DNA of 64,000 bases from Halalkalibacillus halophilus DSM 18494 (lineage in GTDB: Bacteria; Bacillota; Bacilli; Bacillales; Alkalibacillaceae). The translations under genes were made by a program, and so were the position numbers. The stretch lies in the NCBI RefSeq assembly GCF_000423105.1, contig NZ_KE383978.1:373209-437208 (forward strand). Direction: 5' to 3'. Positions 53,351-61,905 of this stretch are shown here, piece by piece. Position 1 is the stretch's first letter; each line of letters starts with the position of its first letter. The notes below the pieces were generated by a model, which made no database searches, was not told where the DNA came from, and worked only from the letters and a program-made list of their open reading frames with translations.

Positions 53351-53653
53351 ATGAGAAAAGTATTTGTATTATTACTGCTTATTTTAATTAGTATGTTGGT
53401 AGCGTGTAGTTCAAATGGAGATCTTCAAGGTGTGTGGGAAGGTGACCAATACGATCTAGAAATTGATGAAGATGTGATTAGTATTGTTGGTCATGTTCCT
53501 CTTGAAATTGAGTATGAGCACGTTTCTGGTGATGAATATGAAGTAACTTTCTTAGATGAAACAGAAACGATTGTTTTGGAAGTGGATGGAGATCAATTGA
53601 CTATGGAATCTGTTTTTTCTGGTGAAAGTGAAGTGTTTGAAAGAGCTGAATAA
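53351..53653 (+). CDS. Small acidic lipoprotein
   Basis: A 100-residue protein with a signal peptide ending LVAC (Cys19). The mature 82 residues are predicted to be mainly beta strands (VWEGDQYDLEIDEDVISIVG, YEHVSGDEYEVTFLDETETI), like small lipocalin-style or DUF-type Bacillus lipoproteins, but no family is certain. GAAGGGGTGC precedes the ATG. The TM2-protein gene follows after 22 nt and is probably cotranscribed. Confidence 0.7.
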   Translation: MRKVFVLLLLILISMLVACSSNGDLQGVWEGDQYDLEIDEDVISIVGHVPLEIEYEHVSGDEYEVTFLDETETIVLEVDGDQLTMESVFSGESEVFERAE

Positions 53654-53675
53654 TTGGTATAAAGGAGGAAAAGTT

Positions 53676-53924
53676 ATGTTATCTGGAAAAAGTCCTGGTT
53701 TAGCAGTTGTACTATCATTTTTCATATCTGGACTTGGTCAAATTTATAATGGTCAAATTATAAAGGGACTAGTTACGATCGGAATCCAAGCTATTAACGC
53801 GGTATTAATGTTTGTCATTATTGGTTTTGTCACTTATTTCCTCGTGTGGGTTTGGGCAATGTATGATGCGTACAAAACGGCAGAACGAATCAATGATGCT
53901 TCTGGAAAAGGAAGTAGTTTTTAA
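53676..53924 (+). CDS. TM2-domain small membrane protein
   Basis: An 82-residue protein: KSPGLAVVLSFFISGLGQIYNGQIIKG, a second helix, and WVWAMYDAYKTAERIN at the end. These are the hallmarks of TM2 or DUF5683-like proteins: two helices with GxGQxYNG and a DAY motif. TAAAGGAGGAAAAGTT before ATG 53676 fixes the start; the longer frame to 53622 overlaps the lipoprotein gene. The same motif pair is fused at the N-terminus of the MdxF permease. Function unknown. Confidence 0.8.
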   Translation: MLSGKSPGLAVVLSFFISGLGQIYNGQIIKGLVTIGIQAINAVLMFVIIGFVTYFLVWVWAMYDAYKTAERINDASGKGSSF

Positions 53925-53936
53925 ATAGATTAACAT

Positions 53937-53978
53937 AAAAATGCTTCATGACTATGTATCAGGTCATGAAGCATTTTT
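53937..53978. terminator. Bidirectional terminator
   Basis: Perfect 16-bp arms (53937-53952, 53963-53978) with a 10-base loop, between the TM2 gene (plus) and zinc-ribbon gene 3 (minus). Confidence 0.9.
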
Positions 53979-53986
53979 TAGTAATT

Positions 53987-54784
53987 TTAAAATGGAAAGC
54001 TATTGTAGAGCATAGATTCTAGGCCAACAATAAAGTCCATCATAAACGTATTTAAGAAGAAATAGACTATTAGTGATGTTAATACAACTGTTCCAAGAGC
54101 TAAGTATACATTTTGACCTGTTCGATCAACTGCAGATGCATGTTCATATACCAAAATGGTTGGAATAATATATAAGAATAAAAATAAAGTGCTTGATGTT
54201 AGGACAAGAGTGAAGACTGGTGCGCCAGCTAGCCCTGCGATTATAGCTACTGCATGTACAGCTGTTAATGGCACTGCTAAACTTCCAAACTGTGAAACTA
54301 TTGTTTTAAAAGTAGCCGTTGACTTAGCCAATTTCATCATCACAACGATACTTACAAGCGCCGTTGCTAGTAAAAGTAATGTGAAGAACATTAATCTTGA
54401 GTTAATCGCGAAAAATGGTAAAGATCCACCGAAATTACCCATGTAAGTAGAGTAAAGTGAATTAACTAAGAAATAAATGCTTAAGGACAATGTTAAAGCG
54501 TACAACACGATGGTGATTAGGCTATTTAAAAAGTGGTTATCATTTGTGGATAGACCATCTGTTGGATTTTTTAATAATCCGGTAAAATAATTTCCATAAT
54601 CTTTTAATCCGTTTTGTACTTGAGCTATTCTTTCATTTTGTGGGACAGTAGTTGTAGCTGCTGTTTCGCTTGCTGCTGTAGCTTCCTGGTGTGACTGTTG
54701 ATTCGAGGCTTCTAAAGCACCTCCGCACGACCCGCAAAACTTTCCTTCTGATTGTGTCTGATTACAGTTTGAACATACTAACAT
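53987..54784 (-). CDS. Zinc-ribbon multi-spanning membrane protein (paralogue 3 of 3)
   Basis: A 265-residue protein: CSNCNQTQSEGKFCGSCG zinc ribbon, an Ala/Thr/Gln-rich linker, NYFTGLLKNPTDGLSTNDNH, then five membrane helices. QFGSLAVPLTAVHAVAIIAG aligns with the same segment in the copies at 2063 and 10801. GGGGGAATAAAAT precedes ATG 54784. Unlike the other two copies it has a partner: the TcaA-like gene ends 18 nt upstream on the same strand, suggesting that this family works with surface or ribbon-containing envelope proteins. Confidence 0.78.
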   Translation of the reverse strand: MLVCSNCNQTQSEGKFCGSCGGALEASNQQSHQEATAASETAATTTVPQNERIAQVQNGLKDYGNYFTGLLKNPTDGLSTNDNHFLNSLITIVLYALTLSLSIYFLVNSLYSTYMGNFGGSLPFFAINSRLMFFTLLLLATALVSIVVMMKLAKSTATFKTIVSQFGSLAVPLTAVHAVAIIAGLAGAPVFTLVLTSSTLFLFLYIIPTILVYEHASAVDRTGQNVYLALGTVVLTSLIVYFFLNTFMMDFIVGLESMLYNSFPF

Positions 54785-54802
54785 ATTTTATTCCCCCTTG
54801 AG

Positions 54803-56248
54803 TTAATCTCTTTGAGTTTCTAGGTAGTCAATTTCCGTTATATAAAAGTCGCCATCTTCAATCACAGTATATGATTTCATTCTGTCGTAATCTGTTTGAA
54901 CGTTTAAGTGATTCGTAAAAATAAAGCGTTCATTCGTTGTAACTTCGTATACACCTTCACTAATCTCTTCTGTGCTTATAATTTCATTTTCAGTAAATTC
55001 ATAGGAGTAAGCGGAGTCCTCTAAATCATCTACATACGTCTTGATCTCTTCGTATGCATCACTATTGTAGTCGAGCATGTTTTCAACTTGTGAAAAGTCT
55101 TTATTATTGACGGTATCCTCATAGTTGTCTCTAAATGCGAGAATATGTTCGCTAACTTGATCGAGTTGATCATTCTCAACCGCGTTTTCATCAGAAGTTT
55201 GATCGATCTCGTCTTCTTCTGTTGTTGACTCATCTAAAGCTGTTTCTTGATCAAAGTAAAAAGGTAGTCCGAACCATCCGCCAGGGTCGTTTTGGGTAAT
55301 TGTATCGGAAGAAATCACGTCACCATTTTCTGTCTGTAGTTCAGCATGTAATTCTACTTCTTCTTCAGTAGGAAAAGGTCCTAATTCGTCAAATTCTTCT
55401 AGTGTTTTACCAGTAGATTCTCCGTTTACGAATAACTCTGCTGAAGGTTGGTTCGTATCAATTCCATATACATTTCCATCAAAATTCATATAAATTTCTT
55501 GTTCTTCATTCGGATACGTAGTAAATTCTTGTTCGTGTTGAAAGTCTCCGAACATGGATTGTACTTCTCCTGCTATCGTGTATTCACCTGGATATATCGT
55601 TGCGATGGAGCTAGGTTCATCAGCATCGATGGTAGATTCCGCCCCATTAAAGGTTATTTTTGCGTCGTTCATAGAGCTAACCACTGTAAGTTGTTCAGGT
55701 TCAGCTCGAAGATTGTATGAGGTAAAAAGTCCGAAAAGCTCTTTTTCTGGTTTGACGGTAAATAATTTTCCACCATACACACTTTGGAATTCCCTACTTA
55801 AATTGCTGCCAATGTGACTTTCTTCTTCTAATAATGCTAAGTATTGATCTTTAATGGCATTCCATTCATTTTCTTTTATGTATTGAAAATAGGAGATTTC
55901 ATCAATTGCTGCAGAGGAGTCCAGTTCAATCATGGAGAAAAACGATGCCTCGTCATTTGCTGCAATAGCTTCGTCCATTGCTTGCAAATCTTTTGATGGA
56001 TCATAGTAAGCTTCTAATCCTTTGTAGGCACCGAAAATTACTACTATTAAACTAATTAATGATGCGATAGTAAGCTTAGATGTCTTACTTAATGTTTTTT
56101 TAGCTTTAGGGGTAGCTCGAGTTTGCGGTGATTTCGGTTTGTTTGTTGGTAATTCTTGTTGAGAAGATTGATTTAACGAGGAACCACATGAGGTACAAAA
56201 AGAACTGTTATTATCAACTTTATACCCACACTCCGTACAAAAATTCAC
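54803..56248 (-). CDS. TcaA/YvbJ-like zinc-ribbon membrane protein
   Basis: A 481-residue protein with an N-terminal zinc ribbon (CTECGYKVDNNSSFCTSCG), a basic linker, one membrane helix (residues 60-80, LTIASLISLIVVIFGAYKGL) and a large extracellular part with repeated beta domains (VFVNGE-type loops, YPGEYTIAGEV) and an acidic C-terminal region. This is the arrangement of staphylococcal TcaA and Bacillus YvbJ, which affect glycopeptide response and wall polymers. The start is GTG 56248 after AAAGGGTGA. It is cotranscribed with the multi-spanning ribbon protein. Confidence 0.82.
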   Translation of the reverse strand: MNFCTECGYKVDNNSSFCTSCGSSLNQSSQQELPTNKPKSPQTRATPKAKKTLSKTSKLTIASLISLIVVIFGAYKGLEAYYDPSKDLQAMDEAIAANDEASFFSMIELDSSAAIDEISYFQYIKENEWNAIKDQYLALLEEESHIGSNLSREFQSVYGGKLFTVKPEKELFGLFTSYNLRAEPEQLTVVSSMNDAKITFNGAESTIDADEPSSIATIYPGEYTIAGEVQSMFGDFQHEQEFTTYPNEEQEIYMNFDGNVYGIDTNQPSAELFVNGESTGKTLEEFDELGPFPTEEEVELHAELQTENGDVISSDTITQNDPGGWFGLPFYFDQETALDESTTEEDEIDQTSDENAVENDQLDQVSEHILAFRDNYEDTVNNKDFSQVENMLDYNSDAYEEIKTYVDDLEDSAYSYEFTENEIISTEEISEGVYEVTTNERFIFTNHLNVQTDYDRMKSYTVIEDGDFYITEIDYLETQRD

Positions 56249-56347
56249 ATTTATTCACCCTTTCTAAGAATAATAGACTGATTATATTGTCTTATATATT
56301 CTAAGTATAGCAGAATGTTACATGATTTGTAAGGAGTGTGGGATTAT

Positions 56348-57337
56348 TTACACTGTTTTTATATAACGCATGACGACAACACCTAACCCAAGCATGAATG
56401 TAGAGCCTACAAACCAGGTTAAGGGGTCAGAGAATAGAGATGAGCTTGAAGCATTTGCGATTTCCTCATTCGGATTTGACTCTTCCGTTTGAGCAGAATC
56501 TACTTGTTCCTCTTCGTCTTCTTTAGAATCTGTATTTTGTTGACTGGTACGGATAGTTAAAGGTGTTGCTCTGATCGTATCGAATTTATTACTGTTTGAT
56601 CCAAGTAGCTCAAGGTCAAAGGATTGTCCGTCAGTGTCTTCTTCTAACTCTTCCTCTAGATTCTCTTCCTCATTTTCAGCTAAATCATTTTCTAATTCAT
56701 CTGATTCTTCGGATTGATCTACAAGGTCATTCGTATTTTCATTTTCAGAAGTGTTATTTTCCTCAGAAGTAGTGGCAGAATTTTGATTGGAAGTATTGCT
56801 GTTATTTTGGTTCGTAGTCGAACTAGATTGGTTGCTAGTATTAGATGAAGATTGATTACTAGTTGAATTACTAGAGTTAGAACCAGAATTACTTGTGTTG
56901 CCAGATGAATTGTTATTTTGGTTAGAGGATGAATTGTTTGAATTAGAATTTGAATCAGAAGAATCGTTTGAGTTATTATTCGATTCTTCTTCAGGCTCGG
57001 GTTCAGGTTCTTCCTCAGGTTCAGGTTCCGGCTCAGGTTCAGGTTCTGGAGTTGGCTCACTCGTGTAAACTGTCAGTGTTCTGCCGGAATTGAGTTCAAA
57101 AGTTTCCCCGTTTGAAGTCGCGAAGGAGCGACCTGAAATGCTTACGATAAAACTACCACCATTACTATAATAACCACTAATAGAGTCGTCAGAACCACAG
57201 TTTTCTGGGTAGGCGTATGAATTTTTATGTAGGTCTCCATCGATTGAAAGCACACATGGATTCTCTTCTGCGTTCACTTGGCTAAAAGTTATGAAACTTA
57301 AAACTATAACGGTGAATATGAGAGATAGCTGTCTCAA
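56348..57337 (-). CDS. Secreted Ser/Asn-rich low-complexity protein with C-terminal anchor
   Basis: A 329-residue exported protein. Signal peptide (cleavage near VNA-EE, residue 23), a short Cys-containing N-terminal domain (CVLSIDGDLHKNSYAYPENC, probably a disulfide), a Glu-Pro repeat near residues 93-117, then about 90 residues of almost only Ser, Asn, Thr and Gln, a long acidic part, and one hydrophobic helix before a short basic tail (RYIKTV). This suggests a stalk-like surface protein held in the membrane. No LPxTG is visible. TTG start eight bases after AAGGAGG. Function unknown. Confidence 0.72.
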   Translation of the reverse strand: MRQLSLIFTVIVLSFITFSQVNAEENPCVLSIDGDLHKNSYAYPENCGSDDSISGYYSNGGSFIVSISGRSFATSNGETFELNSGRTLTVYTSEPTPEPEPEPEPEPEEEPEPEPEEESNNNSNDSSDSNSNSNNSSSNQNNNSSGNTSNSGSNSSNSTSNQSSSNTSNQSSSTTNQNNSNTSNQNSATTSEENNTSENENTNDLVDQSEESDELENDLAENEEENLEEELEEDTDGQSFDLELLGSNSNKFDTIRATPLTIRTSQQNTDSKEDEEEQVDSAQTEESNPNEEIANASSSSLFSDPLTWFVGSTFMLGLGVVVMRYIKTV

Positions 57338-57497
57338 AATAAATCCTCCTTATGAATTTTTATTATCATTCTATTTCATGTTTATGTGTTGGTTTATGTG
57401 GATACTATTCCCATTATCCAATTTTATGAGGAAAGTTGCAAGTAATTGTCAATATTTCACTTGATATTAGGTATCTAATCTAGTATGTAATGAATGG

Positions 57498-57600
57498 TTC
57501 CGGCGGGAAAGTTGTTGAATCGGGCGGAGTGATTTGTAATGCCGGCAATAGAGTAATGGATTTAAGCGGAAGAAGAGTTATGCCGGCAAAGAGTGCGAAC
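57498..57600. repeat. 41-bp tandem array (about 2.5 units)
   Basis: ATGCCGGCAA occurs at 57539 and 57580, with a diverged form at 57498; GAATCGGGCG at 57517 has a diverged copy at 57558. All spacings are 41 bp. It belongs to the same family as the mdxE-mdxF array. It lies in the 340-bp gap 57338-57677, whose remainder holds the promoter area of the Ser/Asn-rich gene and the terminator at 57640; nothing else was seen. Confidence 0.8.
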
Positions 57601-57629
57601 GCTACAAAGACATGGCACACAATCTTTAG

Positions 57630-57663
57630 AATAAGAAAAACCTTGCGAATTATTTCGCAAGGT
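57630..57663 (-). terminator. Terminator after the methyltransferase gene
   Basis: ACCTTGCGAA and TTCGCAAGGT arms (57640-57663), followed on the minus strand by TTTTTCTT. Confidence 0.85.
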
Positions 57664-57677
57664 CTCCGAATGAAAGT

Positions 57678-58673
57678 CTATTCTTTTACTAAGTGAATCA
57701 AATGCCAAGCACCTTCTTTTATAATAGGTTCGATATTTTTAACTTTTAGATCAGCTGATTTTGCTAGTTGTTGCATTTCAACTTGAGACGGTAGGCTGAA
57801 TAGGTTGTCGTGTGCTGTAAAGAATGCGTTGAACGAGTTCACGAATGCTTCACCAAATTTAGCTTCTGTAACGGGAGTCATAATCGAGATTTGTCCTCCA
57901 CTTGGAAGCCATCCGGCGATTCGTTGAAGGGTAGCTTCGCGTTCGTGATTTGGGATGTAGTGTAATAGATTATGCATGAGGACGACATCTACCGCTTCTC
58001 CTTCTAAACTCCAATCTGCTAAATCGACATTTTCAAATTGAATGTTAGAGATTTGTTTTGATTGTGCTTTTGCGATTTCGATTACGTCTTTATTTAAATC
58101 TACGCCGATTACGGTAGCTTTCGGATATTTGTGTGCAATCGCACGCGTGTAGCCACCAGTGCCGCAACCGAGATCTACAACCACACCGTCTTTTCTAGAA
58201 CTGATCATTTTTAGCACTTGTTTGTAGGCGAAGTTTTCTAGAGTCGCTGACGTGTCTGCAACTGTTTTACCAAATCGCTCATGGTCAAAGTGAGCTCGTC
58301 CTTCTTTCTTGATATAATCTGGGTACGCTAGAATAGTAGGAATATGAAGCTCCATCATTTCTTTTAAAAGTGCCCCCACTGCATGACTCGTTCGATCATC
58401 TAGGAACTCGCCGCAATTCTTTTTCGAAGTTTTATATTTACTTCCTTTTTTCTTTACATGACCAATTGCTTCACCAACTTCTACCCATCTTCTGACAAGG
58501 TCTTCTTCGTAATTATATTCCTTACTAACTTTTTCTACAGTTTTTCCTTTTTTGAAAGCTTTAAATAGTTCGGTTTCATAGCCGACATAAACATGCCACA
58601 CACTTAAAAATGGTTCATTTTTCTTCATCCATTTATGTGCGTAATAGGCGTCTTTCCATTTTTTAATATTCAT
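57678..58673 (-). CDS. SAM-dependent methyltransferase
   Basis: A 331-residue enzyme. The C-terminal half is a class I methyltransferase: VVVDLGCGTGGYTRAIAHKY (motif I), VIGVDLNKDVIEIAK, VDVVLMHNLLHYI. The first 100 residues look like a small winged-helix dimerisation domain, as in plant-type or polyketide O-methyltransferases. It starts one base after the stop of the monooxygenase gene, so the pair is coupled: hydroxylation followed by O- or C-methylation of an aromatic or quinone-like compound is the natural inference. No other biosynthetic gene is close. Confidence 0.83.
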   Translation of the reverse strand: MNIKKWKDAYYAHKWMKKNEPFLSVWHVYVGYETELFKAFKKGKTVEKVSKEYNYEEDLVRRWVEVGEAIGHVKKKGSKYKTSKKNCGEFLDDRTSHAVGALLKEMMELHIPTILAYPDYIKKEGRAHFDHERFGKTVADTSATLENFAYKQVLKMISSRKDGVVVDLGCGTGGYTRAIAHKYPKATVIGVDLNKDVIEIAKAQSKQISNIQFENVDLADWSLEGEAVDVVLMHNLLHYIPNHEREATLQRIAGWLPSGGQISIMTPVTEAKFGEAFVNSFNAFFTAHDNLFSLPSQVEMQQLAKSADLKVKNIEPIIKEGAWHLIHLVKE

Positions 58674-58674
58674 T

Positions 58675-59985
58675 TTAGTTCTCCTCCCATGGGTAATCCT
58701 CAGTGCGGTTGAATAATGGACATTCTCGTTGGGCTTGGCTTAATGTTGCTTTTCTTGTAGGAAGTCCACCAATTTGGATTAATCGGTCTTTATATGTGAA
58801 TGGTTTCATACCAAGGCCAGATACGTTAAGAACTTGTTTATAGTGAATGAATGGATCTAGCTCCATTCGTTTTACAGCTCTTGCGCGATTTTTTTGAATG
58901 AATGCGCCTTGATAAGAATATGCATGTGCTGATAAGTTGCTTAATTGTAATAAAAATTGCGATCGTTTACGCCTTACGTCTTCATAATGCTTTAGTAAAT
59001 TTGTCTGATTAAATTGTTTAGTTTGTTTCATCCACCCTAAGAGCATCCCTAAAATATCCGCATCTTGAATTGCCATATTCATTCCTTCACCTGCCATGGG
59101 ATGAACGGTGTGTGCTGCGTCACCTAAAACGGCAACATTGTTTTGAACATACCGGTCTATATGGTATTGGTAGGGGATCATCAGTTGAATTTTAGAATAA
59201 TCTTTAAGGGTTTCTACATAACTTTTTAAATCAGGTGCTAGATTAGAAAATCGTTCGTGAAAATATTCAATTCCTTTTTCTTTAAAGGATTTATACGTGT
59301 CTTTTTTTATTTTAAAAACGGTACGAACTTCATCTGGTAAAGGGAAAAGCCCTAAAAATTCTTGGTCCGTTGTAATGATTCTTCCTTGTGTTAGTGGTGC
59401 GGGTCTTGGAATCGTGACCGTTAAGAAATGATGATTATAATAACTTGGGTCAAATGTTGCTTCGATACCGTCACGAGTAGGGGAAGCGCGACCTTCCGCA
59501 CCTACATAATATTGCGCCTCGATGTTGTATTCGTCTTTACCTTGTTTGACGACTGCCTTACCATTTTCAAATCGAAGAAAGCGAGTCGGCTTTTTATAAG
59601 TGAAAAACGCATCATACTTATACGCTTCTTCTAGTAATATTTCCTTCAGCCGCTCATGTGGGATCATTAAGGCGAAGTTAGATTGTGTTGGTAAAACAGT
59701 GTAATCCATCTTTGCTTTTGCATGTTTATTTAAAAATTCGTAATCACGGTCAAGTTCATGAAAGGAGAGGTCAGGAAGCTTATGTCCACTTTCTAATACT
59801 TGATCTATAACCCCAACATGTTCTAGTATTTCGAGTGTTTTTGGCTGTAGTAATTCTCCTTTATAAATGGGGGAGTCTTTTGGCATTTGTTCGACGACAG
59901 TTACGTTGATTTCATGTTGAACAAGTAACACGGCTAACGTTAACCCGCCAACGCCTCCTCCGCTAATTAATACTTCTGTTTTCAT
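58675..59985 (-). CDS. FAD-dependent monooxygenase (UbiH/PHBH type)
   Basis: A 436-residue flavoprotein. LISGGGVGGLTLAVLLVQHE binds the FAD ADP part, YVGAEGRASPTRD is the DG-like motif, and LGDAAHTVHPMAGEGMNMAI is the second FAD motif of aromatic and quinone hydroxylases. It would hydroxylate a lipophilic or aromatic substrate using NAD(P)H and oxygen. AGGGGGATGTGA precedes ATG 59985. It is paired with the methyltransferase; squalene or polyketide hydroxylase roles cannot be excluded. Confidence 0.85.
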   Translation of the reverse strand: MKTEVLISGGGVGGLTLAVLLVQHEINVTVVEQMPKDSPIYKGELLQPKTLEILEHVGVIDQVLESGHKLPDLSFHELDRDYEFLNKHAKAKMDYTVLPTQSNFALMIPHERLKEILLEEAYKYDAFFTYKKPTRFLRFENGKAVVKQGKDEYNIEAQYYVGAEGRASPTRDGIEATFDPSYYNHHFLTVTIPRPAPLTQGRIITTDQEFLGLFPLPDEVRTVFKIKKDTYKSFKEKGIEYFHERFSNLAPDLKSYVETLKDYSKIQLMIPYQYHIDRYVQNNVAVLGDAAHTVHPMAGEGMNMAIQDADILGMLLGWMKQTKQFNQTNLLKHYEDVRRKRSQFLLQLSNLSAHAYSYQGAFIQKNRARAVKRMELDPFIHYKQVLNVSGLGMKPFTYKDRLIQIGGLPTRKATLSQAQRECPLFNRTEDYPWEEN

Positions 59986-60080
59986 TCACATCCCCCTAGT
60001 TCTTTCTCATGCATTTAGTTAGCTATTCCTTTTTATGCCTTCTACTAAACTTCGACATTATTTGGACAGTAATTTACAAC

Positions 60081-60114
60081 AAAAAAACGTTTGCCCAATT
60101 ATGAGCAAACGTTT
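60081..60114 (-). terminator. Terminator after the ABC ATPase gene
   Basis: AAACGTTTGC and GCAAACGTTT arms with a 10-base loop; T run on the minus strand. Confidence 0.85.
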
Positions 60115-60145
60115 CTTCCTATCTATATGGTAATTAAGGGGATAG

Positions 60146-61243
60146 TTATTTAACTACTTCTTCTGTTTCTTGATCGAAAAAGTGTACTTTATCCATGTCG
60201 AATCCTAAAGTAATCTTATCTCCAGCAATATGTTCTGAAGAGGCGTCGACACGAGCTGTGAATTCATGTTCACCTAATGTGGAATATAAAAATGTTTCAG
60301 ACCCCATTAACTCAGCTACAGTTACCTTCGTTTCAAAATAAGTAATATTCGTTACTTCGCGACCTTCTTCTTTGTCGTGAATGTCTTCTGGTCGTACACC
60401 AAACGTAATGTTTTTGTTTTCATATCCTTGATCAACTAGTTGCTGATAGCGTTCGTGTGGCATTTGCAGAGTTGTTTCTCCTACTTGAATGGCACCGTTT
60501 TTAAGTTCGCCTTCAAAGAAGTTCATAGCTGGTGAACCGATAAAACCTGCGACAAACTTATTATTCGGGTGATCAAATACTTCTTTTGGTGAACCAACTT
60601 GTTGGATGAAACCATCCTTCATTACGACTAGTCGAGTAGCCATTGTCATCGCTTCTGTTTGGTCGTGGGTAACGTAGATTGTAGTTGTTTGCAGGCGCTG
60701 GTGTAGCTTTTGAATCTCGGCACGCATTTGAACACGTAATTTAGCATCTAAGTTTGAAAGCGGTTCGTCCATTAAGAATACTTTTGCATCACGAACAATC
60801 GCACGGCCTAATGCTACACGCTGACGCTGACCACCAGATAATGCTTTTGGTTTGCGGTCTAAATGATCTTGCAGTCCAAGAATCTCTGCAGCTTTGTCAA
60901 CTTTTTCTTTAATGTCTGCTTTTTTAAATTTACGTAATTTCAAACCGAATGCAATATTATCGTATACAGTCATGTGTGGGTATAATGCATAGTTTTGGAA
61001 AACCATTGCAATATCACGATTTTTCGGTGGTGTATCGTTTACACGTTTGTCATCGATATACAAGTCGCCATCTGTAATTTCCTCAAGTCCAGCAATCATG
61101 CGCAATGTAGTAGATTTACCGCAACCTGATGGCCCAACAAATACGACGAACTCTTTATCATCTATATGTAGGTTAAAGTCATTTACGGCTTGCACATTCT
61201 TGTCGTAAACTTTATTGATCTTGTCTAATTTTAATTCTGCCAT
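60146..61243 (-). CDS. msmX: Multiple-sugar ABC transporter ATPase (MsmX/UgpC type)
   Basis: A 365-residue ATPase. Walker A GPSGCGKST (residues 37-45), signature LSGGQRQRVALGRAIVR, Walker B VFLMDEPLSNLDAKLR and the H-loop THDQTEAMT are all present, followed by the MalK-type OB regulatory domains (FGVRPEDIH). It is a single-gene unit with no permease nearby. In Bacillus one MsmX energises several sugar importers; the MdxEFG operon here lacks an ATPase gene, so this is its probable partner. GGGAGTGATGAACAA precedes the ATG. Confidence 0.93.
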   Translation of the reverse strand: MAELKLDKINKVYDKNVQAVNDFNLHIDDKEFVVFVGPSGCGKSTTLRMIAGLEEITDGDLYIDDKRVNDTPPKNRDIAMVFQNYALYPHMTVYDNIAFGLKLRKFKKADIKEKVDKAAEILGLQDHLDRKPKALSGGQRQRVALGRAIVRDAKVFLMDEPLSNLDAKLRVQMRAEIQKLHQRLQTTTIYVTHDQTEAMTMATRLVVMKDGFIQQVGSPKEVFDHPNNKFVAGFIGSPAMNFFEGELKNGAIQVGETTLQMPHERYQQLVDQGYENKNITFGVRPEDIHDKEEGREVTNITYFETKVTVAELMGSETFLYSTLGEHEFTARVDASSEHIAGDKITLGFDMDKVHFFDQETEEVVK

Positions 61244-61403
61244 TTGTTCATCACTCCCTAATCACATTGTAGCTTACTGGTTAGTTTCTGCCTATCAACA
61301 AAGTGCACAATAATTTAGGGAGAGTGATGTGCAATGTGCTAGTTGTGAGTGATTGAAATTAACGGTACATTAGAAGAAGTAATGGAATAGAAAGTGTGAT
61401 CAA

Positions 61404-61901
61404 GTGAAAAGATTAGTATTCTATTGGGCACCAGCTATGTGGTGGGCGGCGGTTATATTTTATACATCCTCTCAGTCTTCAAGCGATCAAGATGTAAAAC
61501 CTATGATGGGAGACGTCATTGCAGTAGAGTGGATGCGCCCACTCGTGAGTTGGATTTCTTTTTCCTACCATGGCAGGGAACGAAGTGTTGCAGAGTTAGG
61601 ATTAGAGCCATTTTTAGAGTTCATGATTCGTAAGTCAGCCCATTTTGGTGTGTATTTTTTACTAGCGTTATTAATTTACTGGGCAATATCAAAAACAGTG
61701 TCGATTCGTAAGCGAAATCTAGTAATCATGACGTTTTTATTAACTGTGCATTTTGCAACAGTAGATGAATTAAATCAAAGTTTCACTCCTGAAAGAACAC
61801 CTTATATTTTTGATGTGTTAATCGATGCAGCAGGCGCTCTTGCCGCATTGCTGTGTGTAATTGGATGGAGTTTTTGGAAAAAGAGAAGAGGAAGAGGTTG
61901 A
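61404..61901 (+). CDS. VanZ-like membrane protein
   Basis: A 165-residue protein with four or five membrane helices. WWAAVIFYTSSQSS near the N-terminus, RKSAHFGVYFLLALLIYWAI and VDELNQSFTPERTPYIFDVL are VanZ family marks. VanZ of enterococci gives slight teicoplanin resistance; the general role is unclear. The start is GTG 61404 with a weak ribosome site. The kinase gene starts 4 nt after its stop. Confidence 0.87.
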   Translation: MKRLVFYWAPAMWWAAVIFYTSSQSSSDQDVKPMMGDVIAVEWMRPLVSWISFSYHGRERSVAELGLEPFLEFMIRKSAHFGVYFLLALLIYWAISKTVSIRKRNLVIMTFLLTVHFATVDELNQSFTPERTPYIFDVLIDAAGALAALLCVIGWSFWKKRRGRG

Positions 61902-61905
61902 AGAT

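Noticed and set aside
56719..57060. 113-codon alternative minus-strand frame rich in Ile/Leu/Thr
   Set aside because: Frame-shifted translation of the Ser/Asn-rich tract of the real gene.
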